The notes under the pieces are model-generated. The model saw nothing but the letters and a program-made list of their open reading frames with translations. It made no database searches and was not told where the DNA came from. DNA of 64,000 nt from Oikopleura dioica (lineage: Eukaryota > Chordata > Appendicularia > Copelata > Oikopleuridae): assembly GCA_907165135.1 (NCBI GenBank), contig OU015566.1, positions 5,626,157 to 5,690,156 of the forward strand. Direction: 5' to 3'. Of the stretch, positions 10,401-22,728 are shown one piece after another (position 1 is the first letter of the stretch; the number at the start of each line of letters is the position of its first letter). The position numbers and the translations under genes were made by a program.

Positions 10401-13400
10401 TGGTACTTTTGTGCCATTTTGAAATAGGCCTTTCGCACTTTTGGTTCCGAAAACGGCCCAGCAGCAGGGTCAAGTCCTAAAGTTCGCAGAGCATCATCTT
10501 CTGACAGTCCACCAGGTTCCTTGTTCAACTCGGCTCGCCAGTTATTAAGGGTGTCTTTCAATAAACGCACAGGGTCGCGAATCGGCCACTTTGGAAATTT
10601 TTGTGTGTTCGTAAGATGGCGCAGGTAGTAATAGCCACAGAAGAGTTCTTTCTCTAAGCTTGGGTAGATAATTTGAGGAAGTGGAATGTATTGGTAAATG
10701 GCACGGGTATTGGCGCGCAGTCGGGGCGAAAAATCTGCCACATGCGCCGCTATCTTTTCGATCGCTAGAAAAATGATTAGTTTTAAAATTTATGAAGAAA
10801 TTCTACCTTGGCGTCTCATTTCAGAGTTCCAAATAGCTTCAGGTGTGTCGAACTCGCCAAGGAAAATTTCAGAGAACTTCTCGACCGAATGGTTTTCAAG
10901 ATAGTGGATCATCGCTTCAGGAAGAATTTGACCGAGGATGGAGCGGGACTTCAACGAGTTGGACATGATTTCTTCTGATTTGAAACTTTGCAAGAGATGG
11001 GTCATTTTGAGGAAGACTGCGATTGGAAGAACGTTGTTGCCAGTGTACATGATGATGAAGTAGAAAACGCCGGTGAGGTACAATCGGGGCATGAGAGGCG
11101 AGTCGACCAAGATAAGCGGTAGCAGCTTGGCTACTTTTTCAACCAAAGTGACGTCGAATGTCAAGAGGAGTTGGACAAGGTGTGGCAAAGCGTCGGACAT
11201 GCAAAGAAGCTGCTTGACTCGTGGTGGTGGACGAATAAGTTGCCCATTCGTGCCTCGCGCCGGATATTGCTCGCACATTTTTGTGAAAATGTTCAAAATC
11301 GTCGCGCTGAGCTCCGATTCCGACAAGATCGGCTCGCCCTCGCCCAAGAGCGTCCATTTTAGCTGAGGGACCTCAACGAAGCATCTCCAGCCGTCCATGC
11401 CTTGTGCCCAAACTTTGGTTCGTTCAGTAATGTCGCCTTCTTCATAAAGTCGTTTCATCTCGCTCGAGCTAATGGGCCCTGTTCGATCCTTTTCTGCAGT
11501 TGAACCCTTGGCCGACCCGTAGTACCACTCTTTTTCCTCCAGTTCTGCTTCGAGCTCTTCACCAGCGATGATGGCATTCCGCTGAAGCACAGTCGTCTTT
11601 GGCCTGTTTTTCTGCAAGTGAGCGAGCGTTACCAAATCTATCAGCAGTTTTACTCCACCAGCGTTAATCACTAGCTTCACATTATCCCGATAGAGCATCA
11701 GTTTTTCAATGAACATGACGAATCGATCTCGTTCCGCTTTATTCTTCGTTGTCTCCAAAAGCTTGACAATGTAACCAGCATCTTCGAACAGGCCGATTTC
11801 TTCATAACAGCGCTCGTATACGATCGCCATTGCGTGAAGGCACTGTACTTTCATACTCGAAGAAGTGGTGAGCAAAAACCGGTGATAAAGCTGGGAGAAG
11901 AACGCTGGAGACTGATGGATAGTAAGTCCGGATTGTTTGCCATCCATGTCCAGTAAAACACGGAGGTAGTAATCGCCGACCTTGACCTCTGAAGCTAGCG
12001 AGTTGAACATCACCTCAAACTCGGCATAATTCCAAGCTGCGTCTTCGTTACCGATAACTGCCACGGCGTCTGTAAAGGTTCTGATTTCGTTCTCAAGTGT
12101 CACTCGTAGTTCTTCTCGTGTTTTGTAGTTCCAAATTAAATCGGGCTTTTGATGATCTTTGTAACACTGATAATAAAGCAAGTTCCAGTTCTCCTTGATT
12201 TTCGTATTTTCACGGCGGCGGCGGAGGACGATCGGTTTCGGTTGTGATGCTTGTACTTCTTCGGGCGGCTTGGATCTGTTTTGGATACCTCGCCAGTGAG
12301 CTAGAAGCGCTTTTGTCTGTTTTTCACGGCTCTTTCGACCTCCAAAAGTTGTGTTTCAACCGCCGAGATTTCACTCATTTTTGTCGCAACTTTCAAATTG
12401 TCTCGATCGAGCATTTCACCTTCATCAGTCAAAACGACGGACTCGCTTGATTCCAGACAGCGTAGAAGGCCGGCTGGGAGAATTTGTCTAAGAAGCTTTT
12501 GCGTTGGCCCAAAGTTCGTCGCCCAAAGAGCGATTAAACGTCGAGAAAGACCTCGATTAGCAGCGGCACGAGTCCCAACAGAAAAGAGCGCAGAATGAGT
12601 GTGGATCAAAAACGCGCCTTCATCGATCGCAAGAGTTTGCAAGTTCTTGACGACTTCTGGAGACCCCTCTTCAATCATCGCTTGCATCAGGAGACCAGCT
12701 GACTTTTGAATAGCCAAACTTGGGTGTTGAAAGAGCTTGAAGAACGATCTGCCCAAGCCGGCGATGGAAGTGAGCATCCAGTCGAAATTCTCGCCCGCTG
12801 TCGTTTCAGAAAAGGGAGGGCAAATGACGAATGTGAATAAATCCAGCAAAGCAGAAATGATCAAAGCGCCAGAGTTTTTGTCACAATGAGATTTCAACTT
12901 CCCGAGAAGGAGTTCCAGAAACTTTTGCGAAGACAACAAGGAGATTTTGTTCAACTGTTCTTGTCGCAAATCAGCATTGTCATGCATCGGGCACATAAGT
13001 GCAGCAAGAGAATCAACAGCTGCACAAAGGACAGCATCATCATCTGCTTTTAGCGCTTCCACAACACCGGCTCCGAGGGAATCTCTAAAACGCGCGAGTG
13101 TTGTGAACGCAGAGAAACCAGCTTTTGAGCTGACCAATCTTCTCAAAGCGAAAAACTTGGCTTCTGGGTCCTTTACTTTCGCGGAGAGAAGGGCAGAAAT
13201 CGCCATTTCGATTAGTTTTTCTTTATTTTGCGCAAAGAGACGCTCTTGACTAACGGCAAAGGCCAATCCGGATGCTGAAACATTCGCGTTGAATCTCAGG
13301 ACTGCATCGTCTACGTCGTTGCCTCCTGTTCCGAGGAATTTGAGAAGAAGGGTTTCAATATCTTCATCAGGGCCAGCATAGAGAGGTGCCCATCGCATGT

Positions 13401-14397
13401 GTGGATCTCCTGGCGAGCTTTTGACGCAAACATCGCGATTTCCAGATCCACGGACAGAGTCCAACAACGTTGCTAGAAGAGAATCACGCTCGGGAGAAAG
13501 ATAACAGTTTTGTCTTCTATTGTCGAACTCGATGATAAACTGTTGGGGATTTGCTTTCGATCTGGCAATTCCAGCGATGCGCTGAAGTGAGCGAAGAGAA
13601 GCAATAGAATAAGTGGCTGGATCTCGCTCGATAAGGCAGTTTTCCGTGAGGCAGAGAGCGCGACGCGTGCTTGGACGACCATCCGGCCGGGTTTTTGTTA
13701 CGTTGAACTCAACGTATGAAGTAAGAGCTTCATCAGTCGAGAAGTCGCCCATTCGTCGCGAATGAAAGTCGACAGATGAGATTCCTGGCTTTATTCTTTT
13801 CAAGCCGATGCAGAGATTTGCCGCTGCTGCTTCTTGACAAGCTTGGATAATTTCATTCCTTTGATTCGAGCCAAGAAGGTAGAGCCGTTTGTGCTCTTCG
13901 TAAACAACCACGAAGCCGCCATTGACATCGGTGACTTCTGTGAATCCTTGTATTAGGCGATAGTCGAATCGGTGCTTGATCTGTCCTGTTTTGAGAACGA
14001 CGTACATACTGGCAGGGCCAACGATGACTGTACAATGGTCAACGCTCTCGTCCCACTTGTGCTTCACAGCGTTGAATCTCGCCACATTTGCGAGACCGGC
14101 CATTTTCTCATAAAACTGCATCGCCTCTGTCATCAACTCGTCTCGATGCTCAGTCGAGAACTTCATCGTCTCCACTTTTCCCTTTTTCTTGATGTGGATA
14201 AGGAACTCGCTTTGGGAGCGCGACTTTGAATCGAGACTGATTGTATTGAGCTCGTCCCATCCCCAAGCGTTCGTATCTTCATGTGGGGCGGATGGGTTGA
14301 AAGTTTTCAAACCTTTCTTGGTAATCGCAAAGAGCCGCTTGTATTTGCCACGCCAGCTGTGCTTCGTGACATAATAAACAGCCTGTGTTTCACTCAT
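7453..14397 (-). CDS. DNAJC13: DNAJC13 / RME-8 endosomal J-domain protein
   Basis: Very large endosomal co-chaperone that recruits Hsc70 to early endosomes and controls retromer and clathrin dynamics (family knowledge). The N-terminal exon starts with MSETQAVYYVTKHSWRGKYK and holds the PH-like region. Armadillo-type helical repeats and GYF-like tracts (WYYG, EGDITERTKVWAQGMDGW at about 11400) follow. The J domain lies near 10505-10310, with LGLDPAAG and the essential HPD in KYHPDKNPEG. Conserved helical repeats run to the end, and the last exon (7486-7453) gives a Pro-rich tail (NAPPPS) like the family's. One join is uncertain: near 12305-12360 the frame changes between EVERAVKNRQ and ALLAHWRG. 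A 44-bp GT..AG intron fits, but protein similarity seems to continue across it, so one missing A in an A run is the alternative. Introns are otherwise short. Confidence 0.93.
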
Positions 14398-14729
14398 TTT
14401 CTTTATTTTTCGTACTCAAGTCATTTTTTTCTATCTGAAAATAAATTTATAGTAGATTTTGAGGCGTAAGAGCAGCTCTGAGTGCAGTTTTACAAGAATA
14501 AGGATAATAATAATGGTCGCAGAAAAACAGGTTTCCTTTCAAGTGAGGGTGTATCCATCAGAGTTATTAAAAAAAGGTTAAAATAATAATACGATCTTGT
14601 CTTTTTTCCAGTTGTTTTCTTTTCAATAAGTGGCGTTGAGTGTGTTGGGTGTCTTTTTTTATTACATATTTTCGTTGCTTATTCCAATGATAATTGAAGT
14701 GAGTCATAGGTACTGTCGTCTTCTCTCGT
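14398..14729. other. TRIP12-DNAJC13 spacer
   Basis: 332 bp between two large same-strand genes, AT-rich. A trans-splice or promoter role is possible, but no clear site was identified. Confidence 0.35.
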
Positions 14730-17700
14730 TCAAGAGAGAAGGAATGCGCCCTGGCCTTCGGAAATGGCAAGGAGCAGTTTTTCGCGCATCAGCTTAAAGG
14801 GTGTTCTCTTCGATGATTTCAACTGATTGATACCTGAAGCGTCGGATAGTCTGGAAGCTTGAGATAATTCTGACAAGTCATGACGGACGGCAGATTATCC
14901 TCTGGATTCTCTCCTTCTTCGACCGTCTTTTTCACCACCGTCAAAGGAGGGTTCAGTGACTAAAAATCAGAAAATAGAAACAAGAGTTAAAATGGAAACT
15001 CAGCGCGGGTATATTTGTCCGACACTGGCGCGTGAAAAACATACCCGCGCGCATTCTTATTATTTACTCGCGGGCCTGTTAAAGAGGATACTGAGTAATC
15101 TGGTGATTTTACTAACCTTGAGCCCGCCGACTGGGAGATGAGGAGAGCCCGTTGAGAAGCGGAGGAAATCCGCTTGCTCGTCACCGGTTAATTCGGAGAG
15201 AACGGTGTTGAAGAACTGAACTGCTCGGCAATTTGTGGAGTAACCATGGTCGAAGCGAATGGCAGTTTCAAGCTCAAGAACCTAAAAACCGTTTTTAAAT
15301 AAAAATCGCCTCTCATTTACTCACCGTCCATCGAGCTCTTTCTGACCCGCAGAAAATTCTTGGCAGCTCCCATGGATGGAAGATTTTCAAATGCTTGATG
15401 TCGCACACTTCGCTGAAGCCGATCTTTATCGCTTGAAATTGTCGTCGAACACCCTGAACTCAAAATATAACTCGAGGTTCGACAAACTCAAGTACCTCAA
15501 GCATCGTCCAGTGAGTAACAAGATCGATGTACTTTGAAAGATTGTCGCCATTGACGGCTTTGCTTGCACCACTCTTCATCAACTCAAACTTGTTGAAACC
15601 GGGGAGGACGAAGTCGAGGTAAAGCTCGTCGATGCTGTCAACTTCTCCATTTGCTAAAAAAATATTTTAAATAGGAAAACAAAGGAGACCGCTTACAAGA
15701 GAATGTTTGCAGCTGCTGAAGAGAACGAGCCAACTGGGCGTCGAGTTCGTAAAGGTCCCGGAACTTAAGCGTCTCTTCTTCGGACAAAAGATAGCGACAG
15801 AGTAGAGGCGAGAGAGGTAGATCGAGAAGACGGCTATCTTTAAGAGCTCGGCCGAGCAGTTGTCCGAAGAACTGAAATCAACGATGAGAACGATCAAAAA
15901 TTGAAGAGAAGGTACTTTGAACTTGTTGGTGATGTGAGTAACGGTACTCTTTTTGCAGGACTTTGCGATAGGATTAGGGAAAAGTCCTTCGCCACGGGTG
16001 GTGGAGTCGATCACTTGAGATTTTCCTATTTCTTGGTTCAGCGATTACTTGATCAAAAAAGAGAAAAAAAAATGAACCAAGCCTTTTAGATTATCTTCAA
16101 TTTGGCGATGGCCTCTCCAAAGACCCAAGTCTGTTCTTTGGATCTCCTTTGACACCTTAAATAATCATGAGACGCTGGTAGAATGTTCTGAAACTAACCA
16201 AAGTGTAAAACTCAAGTGTAGGACCGAGGCCAGTGCCGACTTCATCCGAATATTGAACTTCGATGTAGGCGTTTGAATTTTTCGTTTTGTTAAGCAGCTC
16301 TTCAGCGTCTTGTAGAATTCGGCTTCGGTCGACGATTTTCTTTTCCCGCGAGCTGCGCTCCGAGTTGAGTCGTCGACTGGAGCTCATATCGTGGTCGGGG
16401 TTGCGCTCGACGAACTTGGCGAGGGCGCGTTGTCGGTCAAACGCGGTAATGTAGAACAGATAGCGTCGCAGGTCAAAGGGCAAAAGGAATGAACTGTTTT
16501 CAATGAGATCAGAGAGCCAGCTGGGCAGCGTACCCGAGAGTACGTTTAATGGATCCTAAATTGTTTTTCTTTGAATTTTTCTTTTGATAACCAACAAACC
16601 TGAAGTTGACGCCAGACTTTTGAAGTGATGGAATGGTTTTCGAATTCCTCGGGTTCGATGAGCATCTTCTTGCTGCAACTATTGCTGGGCGAAAAGAGCG
16701 TTTGCCAGAAACGCGAGAGCCCGAATAAACCACGCAAAAGCCCAACTAAATACGTATTTGAGAAAAAAAGAAATGAAGAATGATTCCGTACTAGCAGAGA
16801 AGAGGGTCGCTTCATCGTTTTGTTTTCCGGTCAAGCTGGTAAAATAAGGTCTGATAGGGTTTTCTTGTGATTTGACGACTCCGTCGGTCCAGAGGGGCGA
16901 ATCGGATGAAAGGTGCTTGATCTCGTGAATTTTTGGCTGCTTTTCTTTTTACTATCTTGATCCATGCTCTGAAGAAAGACCATAAGTACTTTTTATCGTT
17001 CCGCCGTTTAAAATTTCTTCCTAACTCATATCCAAACCGGACTTTTAGTCTAGTATACCTATCGTCTAATTTTGCCTAATATTTGCGCCCAACAAGAGTG
17101 GGTTATCAACTACAAAATACCTCTTTTGGGATAAGCTTGTAAGTAATCGTGAAGGTTCGTCCCCAGATCATATTCTGATATTCTTCGTCATCGGAGAGTT
17201 CAGAGCCAGACTCTTCACATTCTCTGATCGCCTGGTAGATTGTTATGTTCGGCGCCAGTTTTTGGCCATTGATGAAAAGGTCAAGGAGTCGCTGACCCCG
17301 AGCGAAGGCGATGAATGAGGGCTGATCAGACTCGTCATCGGATTCTTATTATCGTTTATCAATCAAAAAGAGATGAAGCGAAAGGATACCTGAGTCGTTT
17401 TCTTCAGAGTCGGAATTGCGAACTTCTGTGACGGAAAAACCAAAGCCCTTCATCACCAAATGTCGTTCAATGGCAGAAACGGGCGCAAGAGGGTCAATTT
17501 TAACAGGTCCACTCGTCCATTGCTTCGTCTTTGGGCAACTTGGGTCTTTTTGAAGGACACATTTGACCTTTTTCTTTTGCTTAGTGTTCATAATTCTGTG
17601 AAACAAAAACGAATCAAGCAACCTATTGAACACTTTCCTGACTATGCTGCGAGCCACCGGTCATACTTCGCCCATGTTGAATGTCAAACAATTTGACTGG

Positions 17701-20700
17701 GAACTTTTCCACATGCGAGACGATTTGGTGAATCTTAGCGACAAGCTTCTCCAGGAGCTCTGTGTTTTGAGGGATGACAACATCGGTAGTGTTCAATTCG
17801 GATTCTTTTGGCAGCGATGCGAATACTCGGAGAAACTCTTTTTGGTTGAGCGACGAAGCTTGGAGATATTCGAAAAGGCTTTCCATTATCTTCGTGTGGA
17901 TGATTTCGAATGGGGATAAGTCTTGTGCCTAAATAATAAACGCTCGTAAAACAGTATTTTTCACAAAATTACCGTTAAAATAGAGGCGAACTGCTCTAGT
18001 CCCTGAATTTGCTTGCTCAAATCGCCTTGTTTCAGCATTTCATTGACTTCAATCAGTTGCGTAATCAACGCGCTTTGCCCTTCCTCATTTTCTTGATCCT
18101 TGAAAAATTCTTCGAGGATTTCCTTCGATTCCTGTCGCGCCCAATTGAGCTCGATTTCCTTTCGTGATTGTGAATCGCATCGGTTTCGGTAGTGAGACTG
18201 AGTTTCGGTCTTTCCTGAAGAGGTAGGAATCTGGAGCATGGAATTGGCGGAAAGGGTCGTGGCGGAAGTGGCGGTGGAGCTTCCTTCCGCGGATTCGCTG
18301 CTTGGTGCTGCTGGGGGAGCTTCGGGCTCTTGTTCTTTTCGCTTTACGTCAGTTGGAAGAGTGGGGATAGGAAGTGGATTCGTGGGTGATTCAAGAGATT
18401 CCAGAGCTTGTTGAACTTTTATTTCTTTCTCGACATTGGCGATCGCATCGTTCAGCTGTTCCTTGACCGTCTTTTCCGTCGCATCTATTTTCTCCGCATC
18501 AGGATAGAGCTTTCGGCTGGGCATAAGAGAGGTAAGATAAGAACCCGATTTTCGCGACTTGACTCGTTTAGTCTCAGATTGGCTTCCAGCAAATCGAAGT
18601 GGTCGGTTTTGATCTGAAGGTGTCGTCGCCAACGATGCCGGAGCGCTCAGAGGGCCGGAAACACTAGTGCTGTGGACTCGCAATTTTCGCGTCTGCAACT
18701 GCGTCAAGCAATGAACAAGGCCTTCTCGCTGGAACTTGGACTGGAACTCTGGGAGAATCGATAGGACAGTTCTTGTCAATTGCAACGCAGGGACAAGGAT
18801 ACGCGTGTCCGATGAATCCAAGAGCTGCTGAATCTGACTACAAGTTTCGCTCTCCTGCGACGCCAAAAGCTCTCGAAGAACATCAGCTGTTGTGCTGTAA
18901 GACATTCTGATGACGATTTGAATGACGGAAACGCGCACTGAAGTGTTTGGAGCAGCGTTGAGAAGCTTCCAACAAAGTGGGTAGAGAGACTTGATCAATC
19001 CTGCGCACATTTTCATGTCATTTTCGCTCACTTCAGCAGCTGGGCTGGGCGCACGCTCGGAAGCCTCTGACTCGTCATAGTCGTCGTCGAGAAAGTCAGT
19101 GTCAAGATCAAGCTCTATCGGATGCTCGACTCGCTTTTCCGTTCCTTTTGGCAAAAGCGCAGTCGCTAATCGAATCGCTTCGACGAGTTCTTGGGCTTCT
19201 CGCTGAGGACTAGCAGCGATGTCGACAGTCAAAATCCCCTGCAAGGCACTTGGAATCGACGATTCGCAAATTTCAACCTGTGTCTGTGGGCAAGCCTCGG
19301 CCATGTAAGTCAACGAACGAAGGCAGATCGTCGCCAAGTTCGCGGACAAATTCTGAGGATCGCAAACCACTTTGATCAAATTCTCAGCGATGTTCGAGCG
19401 TCGCAATTTCTCCATAACTTCAGAATTCATCGTGTGACGCCTGTCGACGAGCTTGCAGATCGCCTGGATGCTGAGCTCCATTGATCGACGATCAGAGTGC
19501 TGAAGTCGGGAGACAATTGCTGGAAGAGCATCTTCGACGAGATGGAATTCCGTCCCGCAGTACTCGAGAGCACGCATGCAGGAAAGGACGATATTTAACG
19601 CGTGCCGTTGAGCGACGATCGAGAAGAAATCAAGGAAGAGGACAACTTGGGAGCAGCCTCTTTCCAAAAGAATCTGACGGCCATGGCGCGCAGAGAGTTT
19701 TTCTAAGCAAGAGAGACTTTGTTCCGCGACGCCGAGGAGGCCATCATCGTGAATGCAAGCCACTCGCTCGAGCAAAGCTGGAATCGCTTCGGAAACGGCT
19801 TGGAGAGATCGTGGGAGAGACTCGAGCAAATACGTCAAAGCTCGCGCGGCGTGCTGTGATACTTCAACTTCGTTATCTTTCAAATGCGTGATAAGAAGGG
19901 GGACGGCGGCGCGATAGTTGAACCCAACTAGATTATCCTCCGTTCCCATACACAGCATTTGACAAAGATCAGTCAGCGCGGGCAAAGCGCCGATTCCGAC
20001 GTGACCCAGTTGCTCAATCAATCTCGAGTGGCTCGAATTGGGCATCGGCATCATCGATGTTCGGATGATTTGCTGCATTCTGGGGCCGAAAACTTGGAAT
20101 AGATTTTGTGGGAAGCGACTCTCAAGCATGCTCTGCAGCTGGCGCAGCTCTTCTGCGTGCTCGTCCATTGCTTGCTGTTCTGGATTGGACGGATTTGAGG
20201 TGGATTGAGGCGCGTTTTGGGAGTTGGCAGCAGCTCCAGAGGATGGCTCTTCGGAGGACTCAAGGTTTTGATTGCCTCCGGAAGATGGGACAGGAGCGTT
20301 TTCCTTAAAAATTAGAGTATTTTATCTGAAGGGTGATTCGAGCATTGTTAGAAAATCGCCTTTAGCTTTTGGTCACTGGGTTAAGTTTATTTACCTGTCC
20401 TTGCTGATCATTTGACTGATTACTGTCTTCCATTCTCTGCTGCGATCTGTCGCGATTTGAGCTCCGCCTCCCTGTTCCTAGTGAAGTACAGCCACCCAGG
20501 GTGTTGGCTGACGGTCGCCTCCTTTTCTTCTGTCTATTCGACTTGCTACTCGGCCTCTTTCGGCTGTTCTTCGGAGACGCGCTGACTTCAGGAGTCGCTG
20601 GTGGCGGCGGGGGAAGCTCTTCTTTTTTCGGAGATGGTTTAGGCTTCTTCTTCTTTGGACTTGAGGAAGAAGATGATTCCCCCCGTTCGGAAGTGCTCGC

Positions 20701-20787
20701 TTCAGGAGCCTCTGTACTGTAAAACTCTGGTTTCTTTAACTTGTTTCTGGGCCGCAAAGATCGTGATCGCTTATTCGATTCGCTCAT
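14730..20787 (-). CDS. TRIP12: TRIP12-type HECT E3 ubiquitin ligase
   Basis: Nuclear E3 ligase of the UFD4/TRIP12 family. The first exon starts [16 protein letters not shown] and encodes a basic, Ser/Lys/Pro-rich disordered region. The next exon (from about 20304) begins the ARM-repeat domain ([20 protein letters not shown]), followed by low-complexity linkers with acidic tracts (about 19120-19060). A conserved middle part contains FPVKLFDI and [20 protein letters not shown] (about 17530-17460). The HECT domain runs from about 16480 to the end: [30 protein letters not shown], and the catalytic-cysteine motif [19 protein letters not shown] at about 14895-14850. The last exon (about 14795-14730) gives the typical C-terminus [15 protein letters not shown]. 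The ATG at 20787 was chosen because the upstream in-frame codon is GTG. All key HECT residues are present. Confidence 0.95.
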
Positions 20788-21124
20788 GAGTACATTCACT
20801 CATTTAGAAAAACTGCATGCGAAGGTCCCTTTCCGACTTTCGACTCTAGAAAGATCCGCTTTTGAAACTCAAATTTTGAATAATTATTATTTAATAAAAT
20901 TTCCGATAGTATGATGAGGTTTTGTTTGTTGGTTTTTGCTTTTGATGATTGGAATTCATTTTGGAATGAAGTTGGTAAAGTTGCGAAAAGTTTACTTTGA
21001 AAAGTCTAGTAGATAGGAACCGAAAAATGTCTCAAAGACATGATACAGATGATGTCTCGCGAGGATGAAGAAATAAATGATGAAATAATCGAGGCAGTTT
21101 AATGACGAATAAATGAGCAAGAAA
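20788..21124. other. Intergenic gap
   Basis: TRIP12 5' flank and 3' flank of the PX-domain gene. AT-rich; no gene was seen. Confidence 0.4.
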
Positions 21125-22342
21125 TCAGTCGAAGAGGGCGCCGACCACAATGTCGGAAATGGAATCGTCGTAGTCGTCGAATTTCGAGTTTCCGTTGTAG
21201 AAAATTGAGCCTTTTGGGATGGGAGCGGGGAAAATCGGGATTTTTGAGTTGATGGCTTGGTCTTCGGTGTTTTGGAAGTCGAGGATGTTTTCTTCGGGCA
21301 CGACGGCTTTGACGAATTTGAGCAGGTAGCGAGGATATTGAGGCCAGCTTCCAACGGCTAAAAATTGGTTCATTTTAGAGGACAAAAGGTAAATAATCGT
21401 ATTGACACGCAATTTTACTGTTGCGTGTCATCCCCCTGACCCAAATCTCGTAGTCCACATGATTACACAGGGTGAAGTCGAGAGTTCCCAATATTTTGCG
21501 TATAAAAAGAGCCTCGGAGAAGAGATTTTATAAAAAGATATGAAAATGAAGCAAAATCAAAAGATCAAATTTTGCCGATACTTAACGACTGCAGTCAAAA
21601 TTTCAGATGAAAAAGACTTTCTTTCGTACAATTTCTGAAATAAAGCTTACCTAAAATTCTATCTAATAATCATGAGTTTTGAAAACTGAAATTCATGGGT
21701 CGTTCTCAACATTATATTTCAAAGGTAGATGATATGAATGATAAAGATTTATCTCAGGCTCTCATCTTTTATCAAGATTTTGAATAGGGATTAGATAGGG
21801 GACGTAGAAAATTTTTTCATGTATAAAGGTCAGCTGCTAAAATAGTGAGAAGTACTCCTCTAAATACGATTTTTTTAATTCAAAGAGAAAATAAGATATG
21901 AAACGAAGATATTTGAAATGATATGGCATCTATAAATGCTATGGCTAGAGTTGGTATGTTTCTTGCTTTCTTCTGAAATAAAATAAAACCTGAAAAGTAT
22001 CTGTCCAGCATCAATCTTCTCTGTTCCAATCCAGCTTCGCTTCTATTCTCGGTAAATCGCGAGGGGAAATGCGGAAGTCTCAAGTCTGAACACACTCACT
22101 CGAAATCAGTTGATAAGGGATATTCGCTTACATCCGCATTTCTCAGCTGTCGCCTTGAGTGGTTCGGCCAGGGGACGAATATCCGAGTAGCGGTACCATG
22201 TCTCTGTCTTTCGAGAGCCTACTGTAGCTCTAATATTATTATTTTGAGAAGGAAACAAGAAGGAGAACTTACTCTATGAGAAAATACGTTTTTCTGTCGT
22301 TGTTTACTTGAAATTTACTCACACATAAGTCCATATTCTGAG
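21125..22342 (-). CDS. Small PX-domain (sorting-nexin-like) protein
   Basis: Four exons: 22342-22323, about 22229-22137, about 22090-21996 and about 21356-21125. They read as a phox-homology domain: WTYVATVGSRKTETWYRYSD, LAEPLKATAEKCGYLRLPHF, LEQRRLMLDRYFS, WPQYPRYLLKFV. The RYSD, LPHFP and EQRR...LDRY elements match the PX core (RRYSDF, LPPFP, ERR..L..Y), which binds phosphoinositides on endosomes. An acidic tail ends in SDIVVGALFD. The 46-bp second intron is typical; the third is about 640 bp. The start is a puzzle: the best PX reading begins without an ATG, and no ATG occurs on this strand between 22343 and 22728. An ATG at 22334 works only with shifted splice sites (MDLSTVGSRK). A TTTCAG just upstream (about 22343) could accept a spliced leader. 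Confidence 0.55.
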
Positions 22343-22728
22343 CTGAAAGATCCAATTTAAAGGTGGATAAATACTGTTTGTTTTATTTAAATATTATATT
22401 AAAATTTTAAATAAAAATGTTGTTTGAGGTTTCAGGTGAACACAACGGACACAATATGCAGATTCTTATTTTTTAAAATCTATTTTAATAATAATAATAG
22501 AAATAGTGAATGAAGACAGACGGGGTTTTTAAAGTTTTGCTAGTGTTTGAAACTATAATTGTATAAATAGAAAAAGTGTTTTTTTTACTGTAGTACGCCT
22601 TTTTTAGATGCAACTGAAAGTTTGATGAAGTATCTTTTTTGGTATATTTTATAAGGGAAAGAGGATCACAGTGATGAAAGTTGAGAAAGAACTTGAAGTG
22701 GAACAGAATGACGCTTTTTTAATGTTTT
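22343..22728. other. AT-rich gap between PX gene and syntrophin
   Basis: No ATG on the minus strand and no coding signal. It holds the syntrophin 3' UTR and probably the PX gene 5' end. Confidence 0.4.

Noticed and set aside
12301-14397. Long plus-strand ORFs opposite DNAJC13 and TRIP12 exons
   Set aside because: Shadows of long GC-richer exons, without domains or splice support.
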